Shown piece after piece: positions 42,831 to 52,075 of a stretch of 64,000 bases of DNA. How positions within the stretch are numbered: position 1 is the stretch's first letter; each line of letters starts with the position of its first letter. The stretch spans positions 62,001 through 126,000 of the forward strand of contig CAKJVC010000105.1 of NCBI GenBank assembly GCA_918026815.1, given 5' to 3'. The notes under the pieces are model-generated. The model did no database searches, was not told the DNA's origin, and was given only the letters and a program-made list of their open reading frames with translations. This DNA comes from Chalara sp. BL73 (Eukaryota; Ascomycota; Leotiomycetes; Helotiales). Both the position numbers and the translations under genes were made by a program.

Positions 42831-43118
42831 GCGAGTACCGCAGTCGTATTTTGGCTCTCTAGTAGCCGCTCGAGGGCTAACGGCATCCCAAGCCTGGCCA
42901 CGTAGAGTGCTTCGAAGAATCCATATTGTCGAAAGAGAAGCCTACTTCGAGCGCCATGATCGATATATTATTGAAAGAAGGAATACGATTGGCCCAAATC
43001 GAAGCTTTTGTGCGTCAGATGCTTTAGCTCGCCTTGGCACAAAATAGTGGTATCTCCGACATACACACGCAAAATGATAGTATCTCTGATATATAGGTGG
43101 ATTACAGCACTATATCAA

Positions 43119-43210
43119 GGATACCACTCTTTTTTTGGAGTCTATCCGACATACCACAAAAGTGGTATTTGAGAAAGAGTCCAAATAAAAAGGTGGTATC
43201 CGAGATATTT
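43119..43210. repeat. Nested inverted repeat (possible small MITE)
   Basis: Outer arms GGATACCACTCTTTTTTTGG (43119) and the near complement CCAAATAAAAAGGTGGTATCC (43181-43201) enclose an inner palindrome ATACCACAAAAGTGGTAT (43151-43168). Further GTGGTAT motifs lie at 43047. The structure could fold as a cruciform. Target duplications are not evident. Confidence 0.55.
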
Positions 43211-43619
43211 GCCGTTGATTTTGCGACGGCCCTTTATCGGATGAAGCCAATGTTCATTTGTCAGCACCCTTCGGATCTATCGTTGTTGGAGGTCATCAGT
43301 CTCGATGACTCAGAAACCGAAAGTGAGATCATCTCAACATCAAAGAAGCATGGGGCAATTCCCGGCTTTGCTGCCCCTTTGCCAAAGTTTGTTAATACAC
43401 TCAACGGCCGCAGGCCTAACAGCAATCCTAATGCCTGTCCCACTTCTCAGCACATAGAGCGTCCCAAAAATGAGGCTGTCATTGGAACGCTTACCCACCA
43501 TAGTATTGCTCAACTAAGTCCCAGGAAGGTCGAGGTCTAATAGTGGAATTCTGTATATAAAGTTCTGCCACTTTGGTTTGATTTTGCTGATAATTTACTG
43601 AAAAATGGTTGCTCGGATA
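43211..43619. other. No supported gene
   Basis: An open frame runs to 43540 on the plus strand. It includes a stretch with host-like composition (VISLDDSETESEI) but no recognisable domain or splice signals. It may be a decayed gene fragment. Confidence 0.35.
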
Positions 43620-44000
43620 TCAGCAGGCGGGGTCAATATCTTTTTTTTTGGGGGGGGGGGGGGGGAGGTGGCTGACTTTGGTCCGACCCAACTGTGGCAG
43701 GTCATCTATTGAGATGGGTCACCATTTCCGGACCCATATATGGAGATCCCGTTTTCCGGGATCACCAGCTCATGTAGGTCATCCATTTTAGACCTGTAAG
43801 AACTCATCATATACACACTAATATTAAGACCCATTTCTCAGACTCATCGACGGGGAGGTCATCCAATCCTACATCATCAGTTTGAGGAGGTCATCCATTT
43901 TCAGACCTATCGGCTAGTAGAGATTACCGTGTCCGCACTGACATTCACAGACATTTAAGGGTAAGTTACCCTGATGTCGTTGCCCCATTTTAAAGTCATC
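43620..44000 (+). repeat. Dispersed GGTCATC repeat, copy 2, next to a G run
   Basis: It starts beside a T9/G15 run (43641-43665), where length errors are likely. Shared phrases with 9290-9640 include CAACTGTGGCAGGTCATC, GTCATCCATTTTCAGACCTA and CGTGTCCGCACTGACATT. The order of phrases is the same in both places, so they are copies of one long degenerate repeat. Confidence 0.6.
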
Positions 44001-44864
44001 ATCACTGGTCTCCGAGTTTCGTACGTGGTCAGCACGAATATAGTACAGTACATGGTCACACCCCAATGCTGAGGTACGGACCGGACCTTTAGATCGATTA
44101 ATCTGCACCGGATATGCAGGTCATCAAGAAATTGATTCAGGCGCACCAAATTTAAATGTGGAACTGCAGACCGTACAATCTTCGTGCTGACCACGTGTGA
44201 AAAGTGGATGTGGTGGTTGAAATTGCTGAGATCGGGTATCCCGCTCCGGATATTTATCCCCCGAGCCGAGCGACTAGTTAACCCCCTGGACAGCTGCCGA
44301 TTCCTGGCAACAGTGGTACAACCAACGAGCGTTATATTGAGCTGCAAGGGTTGGCCGGCAATGGTTTTTGATTGTTTATTTTTGCTGTACGTATATGCAT
44401 GCTTAGGCTCATTTCGGGTTGGTTTTAGTCCATTGTATTATTGTGTGGTAAACAAAAGCTATAGATGTGTGACGTGCAGATTGAGGGAAATATATTCTCT
44501 ATATAATGCACCCAGAACCCTTAAAAATCCATACCGACAAAGATAGATATCCCAAGTTCGAACAAAGGATCGAAGATATCTCAGATTCAGGTTGTCATTG
44601 TCGCTAGACTTCCGACGTCGTCAATTCACCTCCTCAAGATCCGCTTTTCCGTATATGGACTAAGGAAAATATACTGGACAAGGCTGTCTCTCCTCCCTTC
44701 CTGCTGCAAAGCACCTCCTCTAACCTCTTCCTACCTTCACAACAAACCATACCCGTCGCCTTCACACAACACGTTCGTTACCTACTTCAACCGTTTAACT
44801 TACCCGTTAATTCATACAATCACTAAATCAATAAATCATCAAGACACGCTTAAAGACCTTCATC
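44001..44864. other. Upstream region of the secreted-protein gene
   Basis: No gene is supported. The last 250 bases are rich in pyrimidine tracts (for example 44690-44780), as is common in fungal promoters and 5' untranslated regions. Confidence 0.45.
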
Positions 44865-46238
44865 ATGCGTCTTTTCACATCTACCGTCTTCCTCGCCGTT
44901 CTCGGCGCCGTCACTGCCCTTCCGGGACCCCAACCCATCACTCGTGAGAACAAGGACGTCCAAGGGTCCGGCCTCAGTGTTGGAAGTAGCGGTGCTAAAT
45001 TCTTTGCTCGTGAGGCAGAGAAGACTCCTGCTGGTACTGTTGCAAATTTATGGACTCGCGGCAAGCAACTTCAGCAAGGCGTTCCCCATTCTCCCTTATT
45101 CACTCATGATGTTCAGGTCAAGTCACCAACACCTGTCGTCCCTGCTGTTCAATTTTTTACTCGACACAAGAAAGCTCAACGTGATCCAGCCTTGGTCGCA
45201 AGTCCACCATTCTGGGCTCGCGACATCAAGAATACCAGTGTTGAGTCAGCGCCCAATCCAATTGCATCGCTCTACCCTTACTCGGTCACCGGTACCCTCA
45301 ATGGCACCCTCACCGTAATTCCTATTCCCCTTGCACTCGCTCGCAGTATTATCCCTGCCAAGTTGTAGGTTATGTCCCGTTATAAAGATACCATGGTAGG
45401 TGCTAATCTACATCCTTTAGCGCAATCTTGACCAAGGCCATCAATGCAGCTCTTCCTTTCTTCCCTAAGAATGCGTACCCCGTAAGTTGGTCCCCCTCGG
45501 CCGTTCGCATAACACGCGCTGATATCATTTACAGTTAGTCCTTCGTACTTGCCTGGACCATGACATTCAGGTTGCTGGTATCGGCATCCGCCTTCCAGAT
45601 TTCCAACTTACCAAGCTCATGTTTCCCTTCGTCGATGTTCTTGGCGATGGCTATTCTAGCTTCACATGGATAAACAAGACCCTCATCAATGGGAATGAGC
45701 TCATTCAAAATGGCATTTTGGGTTACGATCAAACTCCCATCACCGCAACCTTCCAGCCTTTCCTCGAGGCTTACGAATCCGCTCCCGCCACTTCCACCTC
45801 CCGTCTTGTCGGCATCTCACTTGTGGCGAGCGTGAATAAGGAGCCTTGGTTGGACGTTAAGTTGAATAATCAGCATGCACAGTATTCGTACTCACCATAC
45901 CCACTGGCCTTGTGAGTCTCCATTTTTCACCCATCATCTTTTCTCTTGCCCATCTACATGACTAACAAAAAAAAAGCTTCAAAAACGTCACCAACCAGCC
46001 TATCGTGGGTAACGGTTCAACGTGCTACCAGCAAGTAAATTTCTTCAACACCACCCTCTCCACCGAAGCTTACGCCCCGGTTCCCGTCTGCGGTTCGGTC
46101 GAAGTCAAGGCTCCTCTGCTTCCAACATCCCAAAAGTTCAAGAATGTGTTTGGAATTCAGGTTGATGTTGCGTTCTTAGAGAACAATTACATGCCCTGTG
46201 AGCAGCTGAAAGGTTACAATGGCTTTGAGGGCATGTGA
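44865..46238 (+). CDS. Secreted protein with five short N-terminal repeats
   Basis: Four exons (44865-45364, 45421-45481, 45535-45911, 45977-46238) with in-phase introns give 399 residues. A signal peptide is clear (MRLFTSTVFLAVLGAVTALP). Residues about 40-125 hold five related units of 16-20 residues built on an aromatic-(F/W)-(A/T)-R/H core with a nearby Lys: KFFAREAEK, NLWTRGKQL, PLFTHDVQV, QFFTRHKKA, PFWARDIKN. The rest (about 165-399) is a folded-looking domain with several Asn-linked glycosylation sites (NGT, NKT, NTT) and Cys residues. I do not recognise a family. The protein should enter the secretory pathway. The repeats could be exposed ligand motifs or peptides released by proteolysis; this is inference. 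Confidence 0.8.
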
Positions 46239-46856
46239 GATGCTGGGGGGCGGCCAGGTTGAGGTGTCATTGACCAAGATGTTAGATAAGTCCAACAAAT
46301 GCTTGGCAAATGGAATATAATGATAAAGTAGACCCAAAAAGACACACGTCACATATATGTTGTGCTCTGGAGTGAGTGAAGTTTCTATTGTGATTGTAAA
46401 GCTGAGGAGGTATCTATTTATAGTTCGTGTCCTCCTCGAAAGAGGCAACGATGTCAGCTTAACATAAAAATTATCTGCTTCTAACTTTACCTCCTCATGG
46501 GCCCCCTCCCCCTTTTCCTCTTCTTCTCTTGGTACAGTCTTCGGTTGCAGTCTCTCTGTCGCTTTTGCAAATTGAATAACAGCCCTGAGCTGCTATATTT
46601 GGCTTCCACTCGCCTTTATTGCATCAATCTGCTTCCCTGTTCCTTTCTCAGTTCGACCGCGCCATCACCTAATGCAAACGACAAATCGTCTCTCCGCTCC
46701 CCTAGTGCTTCCCGCAATTCTCGCCTTGTCTTCGCCCATTGTGGACACTGATGACATGCCGGTGCGAATTCCCTTGAAATACGGCTCTCCTTCTCTAGAT
46801 ACTTATCGCAGAGTAATGTTCGTGCACTCCACGTAAAGTCCCTGCTGTTGCCTGCA
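46239..46856. other. Intergenic between convergent genes
   Basis: This holds the 3' flanks of the secreted-protein gene and the kinase-like gene. Short open frames lack any recognisable feature. Confidence 0.45.
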
Positions 46857-49313
46857 TCATCTCTTGAATGATGTACTGTTGCCGACCAATGTAGTTAGCT
46901 CTGCCCTAGCTCTAGCTACCTCCTTCGCATACGCCTTGCCAGCCTTCTCTGGATACTTCGCTCCTGTTTGAGACTCAATCTTCCGTTTCCTATTAGTAGA
47001 CAGACTTCCAAGGATCACGCGTGGTGGGAGGAATGTGGCGCGTTCAAAGTCAATCCAGGTTGTTCCTGGTCGATCTGGATGGACGAGAATGTTTCGGGCT
47101 GCGGGATCCTTCTGCAATACTCCCAGCTGATGGATGGCCTGCAAACCACGGATGGCCTCGTCAGCGAGTGTGGGTGGGATCGGCGATCGGATTGGAAACC
47201 CGCCAAAGCTCAAAAACATCATATGGACAATGCGAACGGCTCCTGCGTAGTATAATAAGTTATCCACTTCAATGTCCCCTAGGTGAACAGGCACGTACTT
47301 CCCCTGAATGGGAAGAAGACGGCGGTATATCGCCGATTCATGCATCAGATCTCCAACACACTCAATCCCGGTAGCTTTTGCAACAACAGCATAGCCATAT
47401 CCAGGTAACTTGACTTTGAACAAAGCTCCTCTGGCTCCATGGATGTTCATTTCTTCACAATAATCAAGATGGTCGCGGAATAGCTGGCGGATTTGTCGCA
47501 TGAAGCTTTCATGGTTGAGCTGATGACAACCTATTCCATGTTCCCTGACGTTCGGACACTTCTGATCCAGTGCTCCTCCTCGTATAATACCCATCAGACA
47601 TTGGGGCGTGCAGAATCGACCTAGATTTCTCTGGCGATGACCGCTGCTGTGACCACCCTTTCGTCCTCTATTTTTGTCACTTTGTGTTGTTGGGATCGTG
47701 GATGTGCGACTCCTGGTGGTGTTGGACGGTTGTGGGGGACGACTCGGTGTATCAGGGTGATTGTCATCGTTGCTGCTGAAAGAAGATGTTGCTGAATCAC
47801 AAGTCGCGCCCTCTGATTTCTTCTTCCGCGGTCGAAATTGAATCGGTGACCGTACTATGTCCTGATTTGCCCCGGGTGAAGGACGATACTCTGAAGACGG
47901 TACTTCATCGTCTGCGATGGCTTCCTCAATCTCTTTGACTACGACATTCCAGGTCTTGAGCTGACGTAATGCTTTTGTTCTCCATTTCGCATCGCGCGGA
48001 GGCGTTTGAAGTGCACGTAGAGTGAAAGCCACTGCTTGGCCAACCGCGGTCAAGTGCAATCGGTTGGGCTGATCGCCGCGCTCACTCCAGTCGGTCAGGG
48101 GGCCGACGTCTCCTTTAGGAACTGATAGAGAGTAATATACGATCGAGGGGTCGACAGGAATGCGCAAGAAGATCGTTGCTTCACCGGTATAAATCTCTCC
48201 GTATTCTAACCCAGCCCTCACCATATATGCATAGCCTTGCGTGATCACGGCAGCCACCAAACGGCGGCAGCGAATCGCCACACTTTCGTCCTCACCTACT
48301 TCCACAACTTCGTCCAGCTCCATCTCGCCAAGACCTCCGTAAATATGCCCCAAGGTCAGCTTGTGAGGAGCTTTGTATTCGATGGTAAGCGCTGCCACCC
48401 GATGCTCAGTCTCGCCATCGGCACCGGAGATGTTATAGACGCAGAACTGGTCTGCGCGAGGACGGGAATATTTCATTGTGCGAGTGGATTCCGCGGCATT
48501 AGAAGTAGCTCGGCCAGGGTTATTTGCATTGGCTCGAAGGCGTTCTGAGCGTCGTGGGTTCTCGGAAATGCTTAGAGACTGCATCCCTTCCGCTGCTCGA
48601 TCCGGACTGAGGGTGTTGCTGTGATTTTCGAACCTGACGGAACCTTTGAGGCCAAAACGATCGCGTAAGACTTTGTCCTCAGACAGCCGCTCGATGATTT
48701 GCGAGACCGGGTCCTCCACTGTGAATCGAGCAAAATTGTTGAGGTCCAGCTCAGATCCCATCTGGCGGCGACGTACAGCTTCTCCCGATTCCTCCAGTGT
48801 ATGCAGAGAGGTAAAATGTCGTTCAAGCACAAAACTCGACTCCATCAAATCTTCCCAAGTCTGCGACTGCTCGGCATCAAATTCTGGCCATGGCAAGATC
48901 CGATCAGGGCGGGGTTTGTTCTCCGCATTTGCGGCATCGCCTTGTGTAGACTGAGTGCTGTCCGGTTGAATGGTCAGACCCAAACAAAGGTGAGTATGGC
49001 ATGCGTCGAGAAATTCGGGCAGTGTTGTCTTTCCCGTTCGCCGTTCATAGTGCTCTCGTTCCTGTTCGCGGAGGCGTTCTGCTTCTTGTTCACGTCCTTC
49101 CGCTTCTTCGCGGAGTCGTTGCTCTTCTTCACGGAGCTGTTGTGCTTCTACTTCGCGTCGTTCTGCATCTTCGCGTAGTCGCTGCTCTTGTTCACGGAGT
49201 CTTTCCGATTCTAGTTCGCGTTGTTGTGCTGCTTGCTCGCGTTGTTGTGCTTCTTTCTGGAGCTGTTCTGCTTCACGAAGCTGCTTCCGTAGGCTCTCAA
49301 GTTCCGCCGACAT
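46857..49313 (-). CDS. Coiled-coil protein with C-terminal protein-kinase-like domain (paralogue 2)
   Basis: I place the start at ATG 49313, giving 818 residues; an upstream GTG is open but unlikely. The order of parts is the same as at 6214-8577. It has a longer coiled coil (REQEAERLREQE-type repeats, about 1-95), then RRTGKTTLPEFLDACH, the conserved middle, a Ser/Pro/Arg-rich linker, and the kinase-like end. That end has VVAKATG (Lys), HESAIYRRL (Glu), QKDPAARNIL and WIDFERA. Long blocks are identical to paralogue 1 while the linkers differ, so the two are old duplicates under constraint. No intron or lesion is seen. The retained Lys, Glu and Asp suggest nucleotide binding. The biological role is unknown. 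Confidence 0.8.
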   Translation of the reverse strand: MSAELESLRKQLREAEQLQKEAQQREQAAQQRELESERLREQEQRLREDAERREVEAQQLREEEQRLREEAEGREQEAERLREQEREHYERRTGKTTLPEFLDACHTHLCLGLTIQPDSTQSTQGDAANAENKPRPDRILPWPEFDAEQSQTWEDLMESSFVLERHFTSLHTLEESGEAVRRRQMGSELDLNNFARFTVEDPVSQIIERLSEDKVLRDRFGLKGSVRFENHSNTLSPDRAAEGMQSLSISENPRRSERLRANANNPGRATSNAAESTRTMKYSRPRADQFCVYNISGADGETEHRVAALTIEYKAPHKLTLGHIYGGLGEMELDEVVEVGEDESVAIRCRRLVAAVITQGYAYMVRAGLEYGEIYTGEATIFLRIPVDPSIVYYSLSVPKGDVGPLTDWSERGDQPNRLHLTAVGQAVAFTLRALQTPPRDAKWRTKALRQLKTWNVVVKEIEEAIADDEVPSSEYRPSPGANQDIVRSPIQFRPRKKKSEGATCDSATSSFSSNDDNHPDTPSRPPQPSNTTRSRTSTIPTTQSDKNRGRKGGHSSGHRQRNLGRFCTPQCLMGIIRGGALDQKCPNVREHGIGCHQLNHESFMRQIRQLFRDHLDYCEEMNIHGARGALFKVKLPGYGYAVVAKATGIECVGDLMHESAIYRRLLPIQGKYVPVHLGDIEVDNLLYYAGAVRIVHMMFLSFGGFPIRSPIPPTLADEAIRGLQAIHQLGVLQKDPAARNILVHPDRPGTTWIDFERATFLPPRVILGSLSTNRKRKIESQTGAKYPEKAGKAYAKEVARARAELTTLVGNSTSFKR

Positions 49314-50250
49314 ATTCGACTGCTGAATCACAGAGGGAGCTTCGAAGATTTTCTCTTCACTCCAATACTAGTGACGCGAGAACTGGCATCGTAGTCATCA
49401 ATATGAAGAAGTTGATCATCTCAGATGTGGTTCTGCAATTCATGAGACGTTAATGTGACCCGTGCATAGCGAGGTGCAGTGCAGAAACATAACGCCCCAC
49501 CCTGCGACAATAAGCGAGAATAGGATCTCCAAAACAAACAACAAATTGTACTGCAAGTTAGTTCATAGCTAGGGATCCTAAGCAAAGACATCAGTTCTTT
49601 GATATGCCAAAGAATGCTCGCCAGAAATGAACCTAACAAGACATTCCTACCAAACCGCTGGTAGTAGGTATAAATTTGCACCGCGCCAACGGAAAATCGC
49701 GAAGCAGCAGCCTGACGCATTGAGCCACGACCCACCGAAGCCTCGCGAAGCCTGCCACACACGCTGGCGCCGAAAACTACGCCCCGCTAACCGTCGCACA
49801 GAATACTCAGTAAAAATTTATGTAAATAAAACCTGTGACTGGTGTAACTGCCAAGTGTGTGGCTGTGCGTAGCGGATCTTGCCGGAAAATCCCGCTTCCC
49901 GACATCGTCCGAGCAGAGCAAAAGGTGGCCTGTGCGAAGCAGTTCCTCAACTTTGTAGAAGCCCGACATCTCAACAACAGCGGACAACTTGTCCTAGAAT
50001 CCAGTCTGTAGTGTGTAAGGTTTCCAATAAAATGAAGCGTCCTTTGCGTTCTGTCTACCTTCGCCATGCAAATGGCTGGCCAGGTTACGCCACGATATAG
50101 CCTCCTGGGCGGCGCCTACGACCACGACTGCATATCCTTCTAACGCTCAATTCTTCAACATCTCGACCTTGAAATCGTAGTGCTTGCGCTAATTTGCCGA
50201 ATTAGTGATACGAGTCGCGCTTGCCATGAGATCGCTCGCGAACCTCCAGC
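49314..50250. other. Divergent intergenic region
   Basis: This is the shared upstream region of the kinase-like gene (minus) and the HET/HMG gene (plus). No gene or repeat is recognised. Confidence 0.45.
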
Positions 50251-51382
50251 ATGTCTCTTATACGCCTCTTGCAACGCAAACCCGACGGCGAGATCGTCTT
50301 TCGCGAACCTACCAGCGGCGAAGTCCCTGCCTACGCAATACTCTCTCATACCTGGGGAGAAGAGGAGGTCATCTATCAAGACTTGAAGAAGGGCAAGGAC
50401 AAGAGCAAGACTGTGAACAAGGCTGGGTGGAGGAAGATACAGTTCTGCGCGAAGCAGGCAGCAGTAGATAGGCTTGAATACTTCTGGGTGGACACCTGCT
50501 GCATCGATAAGAAGAATGCGGTCGAGCTTGGCGCGGCAATCAATTCCATGTTTCGGTGGTATCAGAACGCTGCGCGCTGCTACGCTTACCTATCTGATGT
50601 TTCAATATGCGATATTGACAAGAATTCTGCCTTGAGACAGAGTAGGTGGTTTACTCGAGGCTGGACACTTCAAGAGTTCCTTGCACCAAAATCGGTAGAC
50701 TTCTTTTCAAAAGAGGGCGAGTGGCTTGGCAATAAAGAGTCACTGAAAGGGCTACTCTGTGACATTACTGGTGTCGCAATCGAAGCACTTGAAGACAATA
50801 AAAAGTATTGGGACCAGTTCGGCCTTTTTGAACGACTGCAATGGACGGCAAACCGACAAACAACAATCCCAGAGGATCAAGCGTACTGTCTGCTGGGCCT
50901 TTTTGGCGTATACATACCGCTCATCTATGGTGAAGGAGTAGTAAATGCATCGGTCCGTCTTGGAGAGGAGATCAACAGGCGTTGCTATATTGAAGACACT
51001 GAACCGGTATTGGAAATTGCTGGTATGCATTATCCGTTATCAGTGTTCCATTGATTAACATACTATAGATTTTGGTGCTCCAAGGAGTGCTGTTCCTGCT
51101 TATTTCTATTTTGCCAACGAGAATCGGGATAAGCTCCGAGACAATAGTCCTGGCATCACGCCTGGTAAATTTATATCCCCTATGCATACATAGTCTTATG
51201 CTTATATGTCCCCAGGTGCCATCGGCGTGCTTCTTGGGGAGAAGTGGAAGACATTTGGCGATCACGAAAAGAGACCTTATGAAAATATTGCTAAAATGAT
51301 TAAGGAAGAGAATGAGCGCCATATGGGTAGAACGGTCGCTGGGATTGTTTATAGGGCTGCTATGAAAACGAGAAGAGATTGA
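50251..51382 (+). CDS. HET-domain protein with C-terminal HMG-box
   Basis: Three exons (50251-51022, 51069-51164, 51216-51382) give 344 residues without stops. Residues 1-245 are a HET (heterokaryon incompatibility, PF06985) domain with its three signature blocks: AYAILSHTWGEEE (27-39), WVDTCCIDK (79-87) and RWFTRGWTLQEFLAP (132-146). It closes with AYCLLGLFGVYIPLIYGEG. Intron 51023-51068 has a GATTAAC branch site and joins A257 to Asp258 in phase. What follows is an Nhp6-type HMG-box (about 260-330): SAVPAYFYFANENRDKLRD, then LLGEKWKTFGDHEKRPYE. HET proteins trigger cell death on non-self recognition; HMG-boxes bend DNA. The pairing suggests a nuclear bait or effector. A chance fusion is possible but the clean splicing argues against it. 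Confidence 0.8.
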
Positions 51383-52075
51383 ATTGAAATGGCATGATAA
51401 TTAAAGTTTGGAGAGCGTACATCAACTTAAACAAACCAGTATCTTACCCTTTATCTTCGCATCCCTTGCCCGTTTTTGAATCAATAACAAGGATTCGCTG
51501 TCTGGAATGTCTGCCGAAAACACTTGCCTGGCTCTTTGATACCGAGGATACTTCTACTTATGCTTCTGGATTAAGCACCCCTGTCAAGTTGATTGGATAG
51601 ACGAGGATGAGAGAACGGAGGCTCATTTGAAGCATGTGCAAATCCTTCTTAGTATACGAAAGTTTGAGGGCCCCAGACAAGTCTGTGTGTACATGGCCAT
51701 GGCCATGGCCATGGCCATTTACTTACTGTACTTACTTCGGCAAATGATTCACGCCTCCCCTCCCATGTTGAAACAAGTACACAATTAAGCTATGTTTTCA
51801 AATAGCTATATCACCACAACTATTGAAATATGGGTACTCGGAAGCTTGTATTGTACGCAAGTAATGACGGCCCGTATTACTCCGTCACATATCTTACGGG
51901 TGGGCTCCACTACCAATTCCAACAACTACTATGAAAATCGCTCAAATTAGTTCTAGAATCGTTTGATTATTGTATTGGAAATATACAATCTTGTTTGAGA
52001 ACCCCCTTTTTTTAATTTATATGTGATTTTTCTAGTTTTAGCTAAAGAGCTTATTGTCATCTACAGATACAGTGG
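51383..52075. other. Intergenic with a GGCCAT microsatellite
   Basis: A run of CATGGC units lies at about 51692-51718. The rest is AT-rich and without a supported gene. It ends at the left terminus of the hAT element. Confidence 0.5.

Noticed and set aside
43641..43665. T9/G15 run as a structural element
   Set aside because: Homopolymers of this length are prone to sequencing and assembly error; not interpretable alone.
51692..51718. CATGGC repeat as a coding or regulatory array
   Set aside because: Only four units, no open frame and no conserved spacing.
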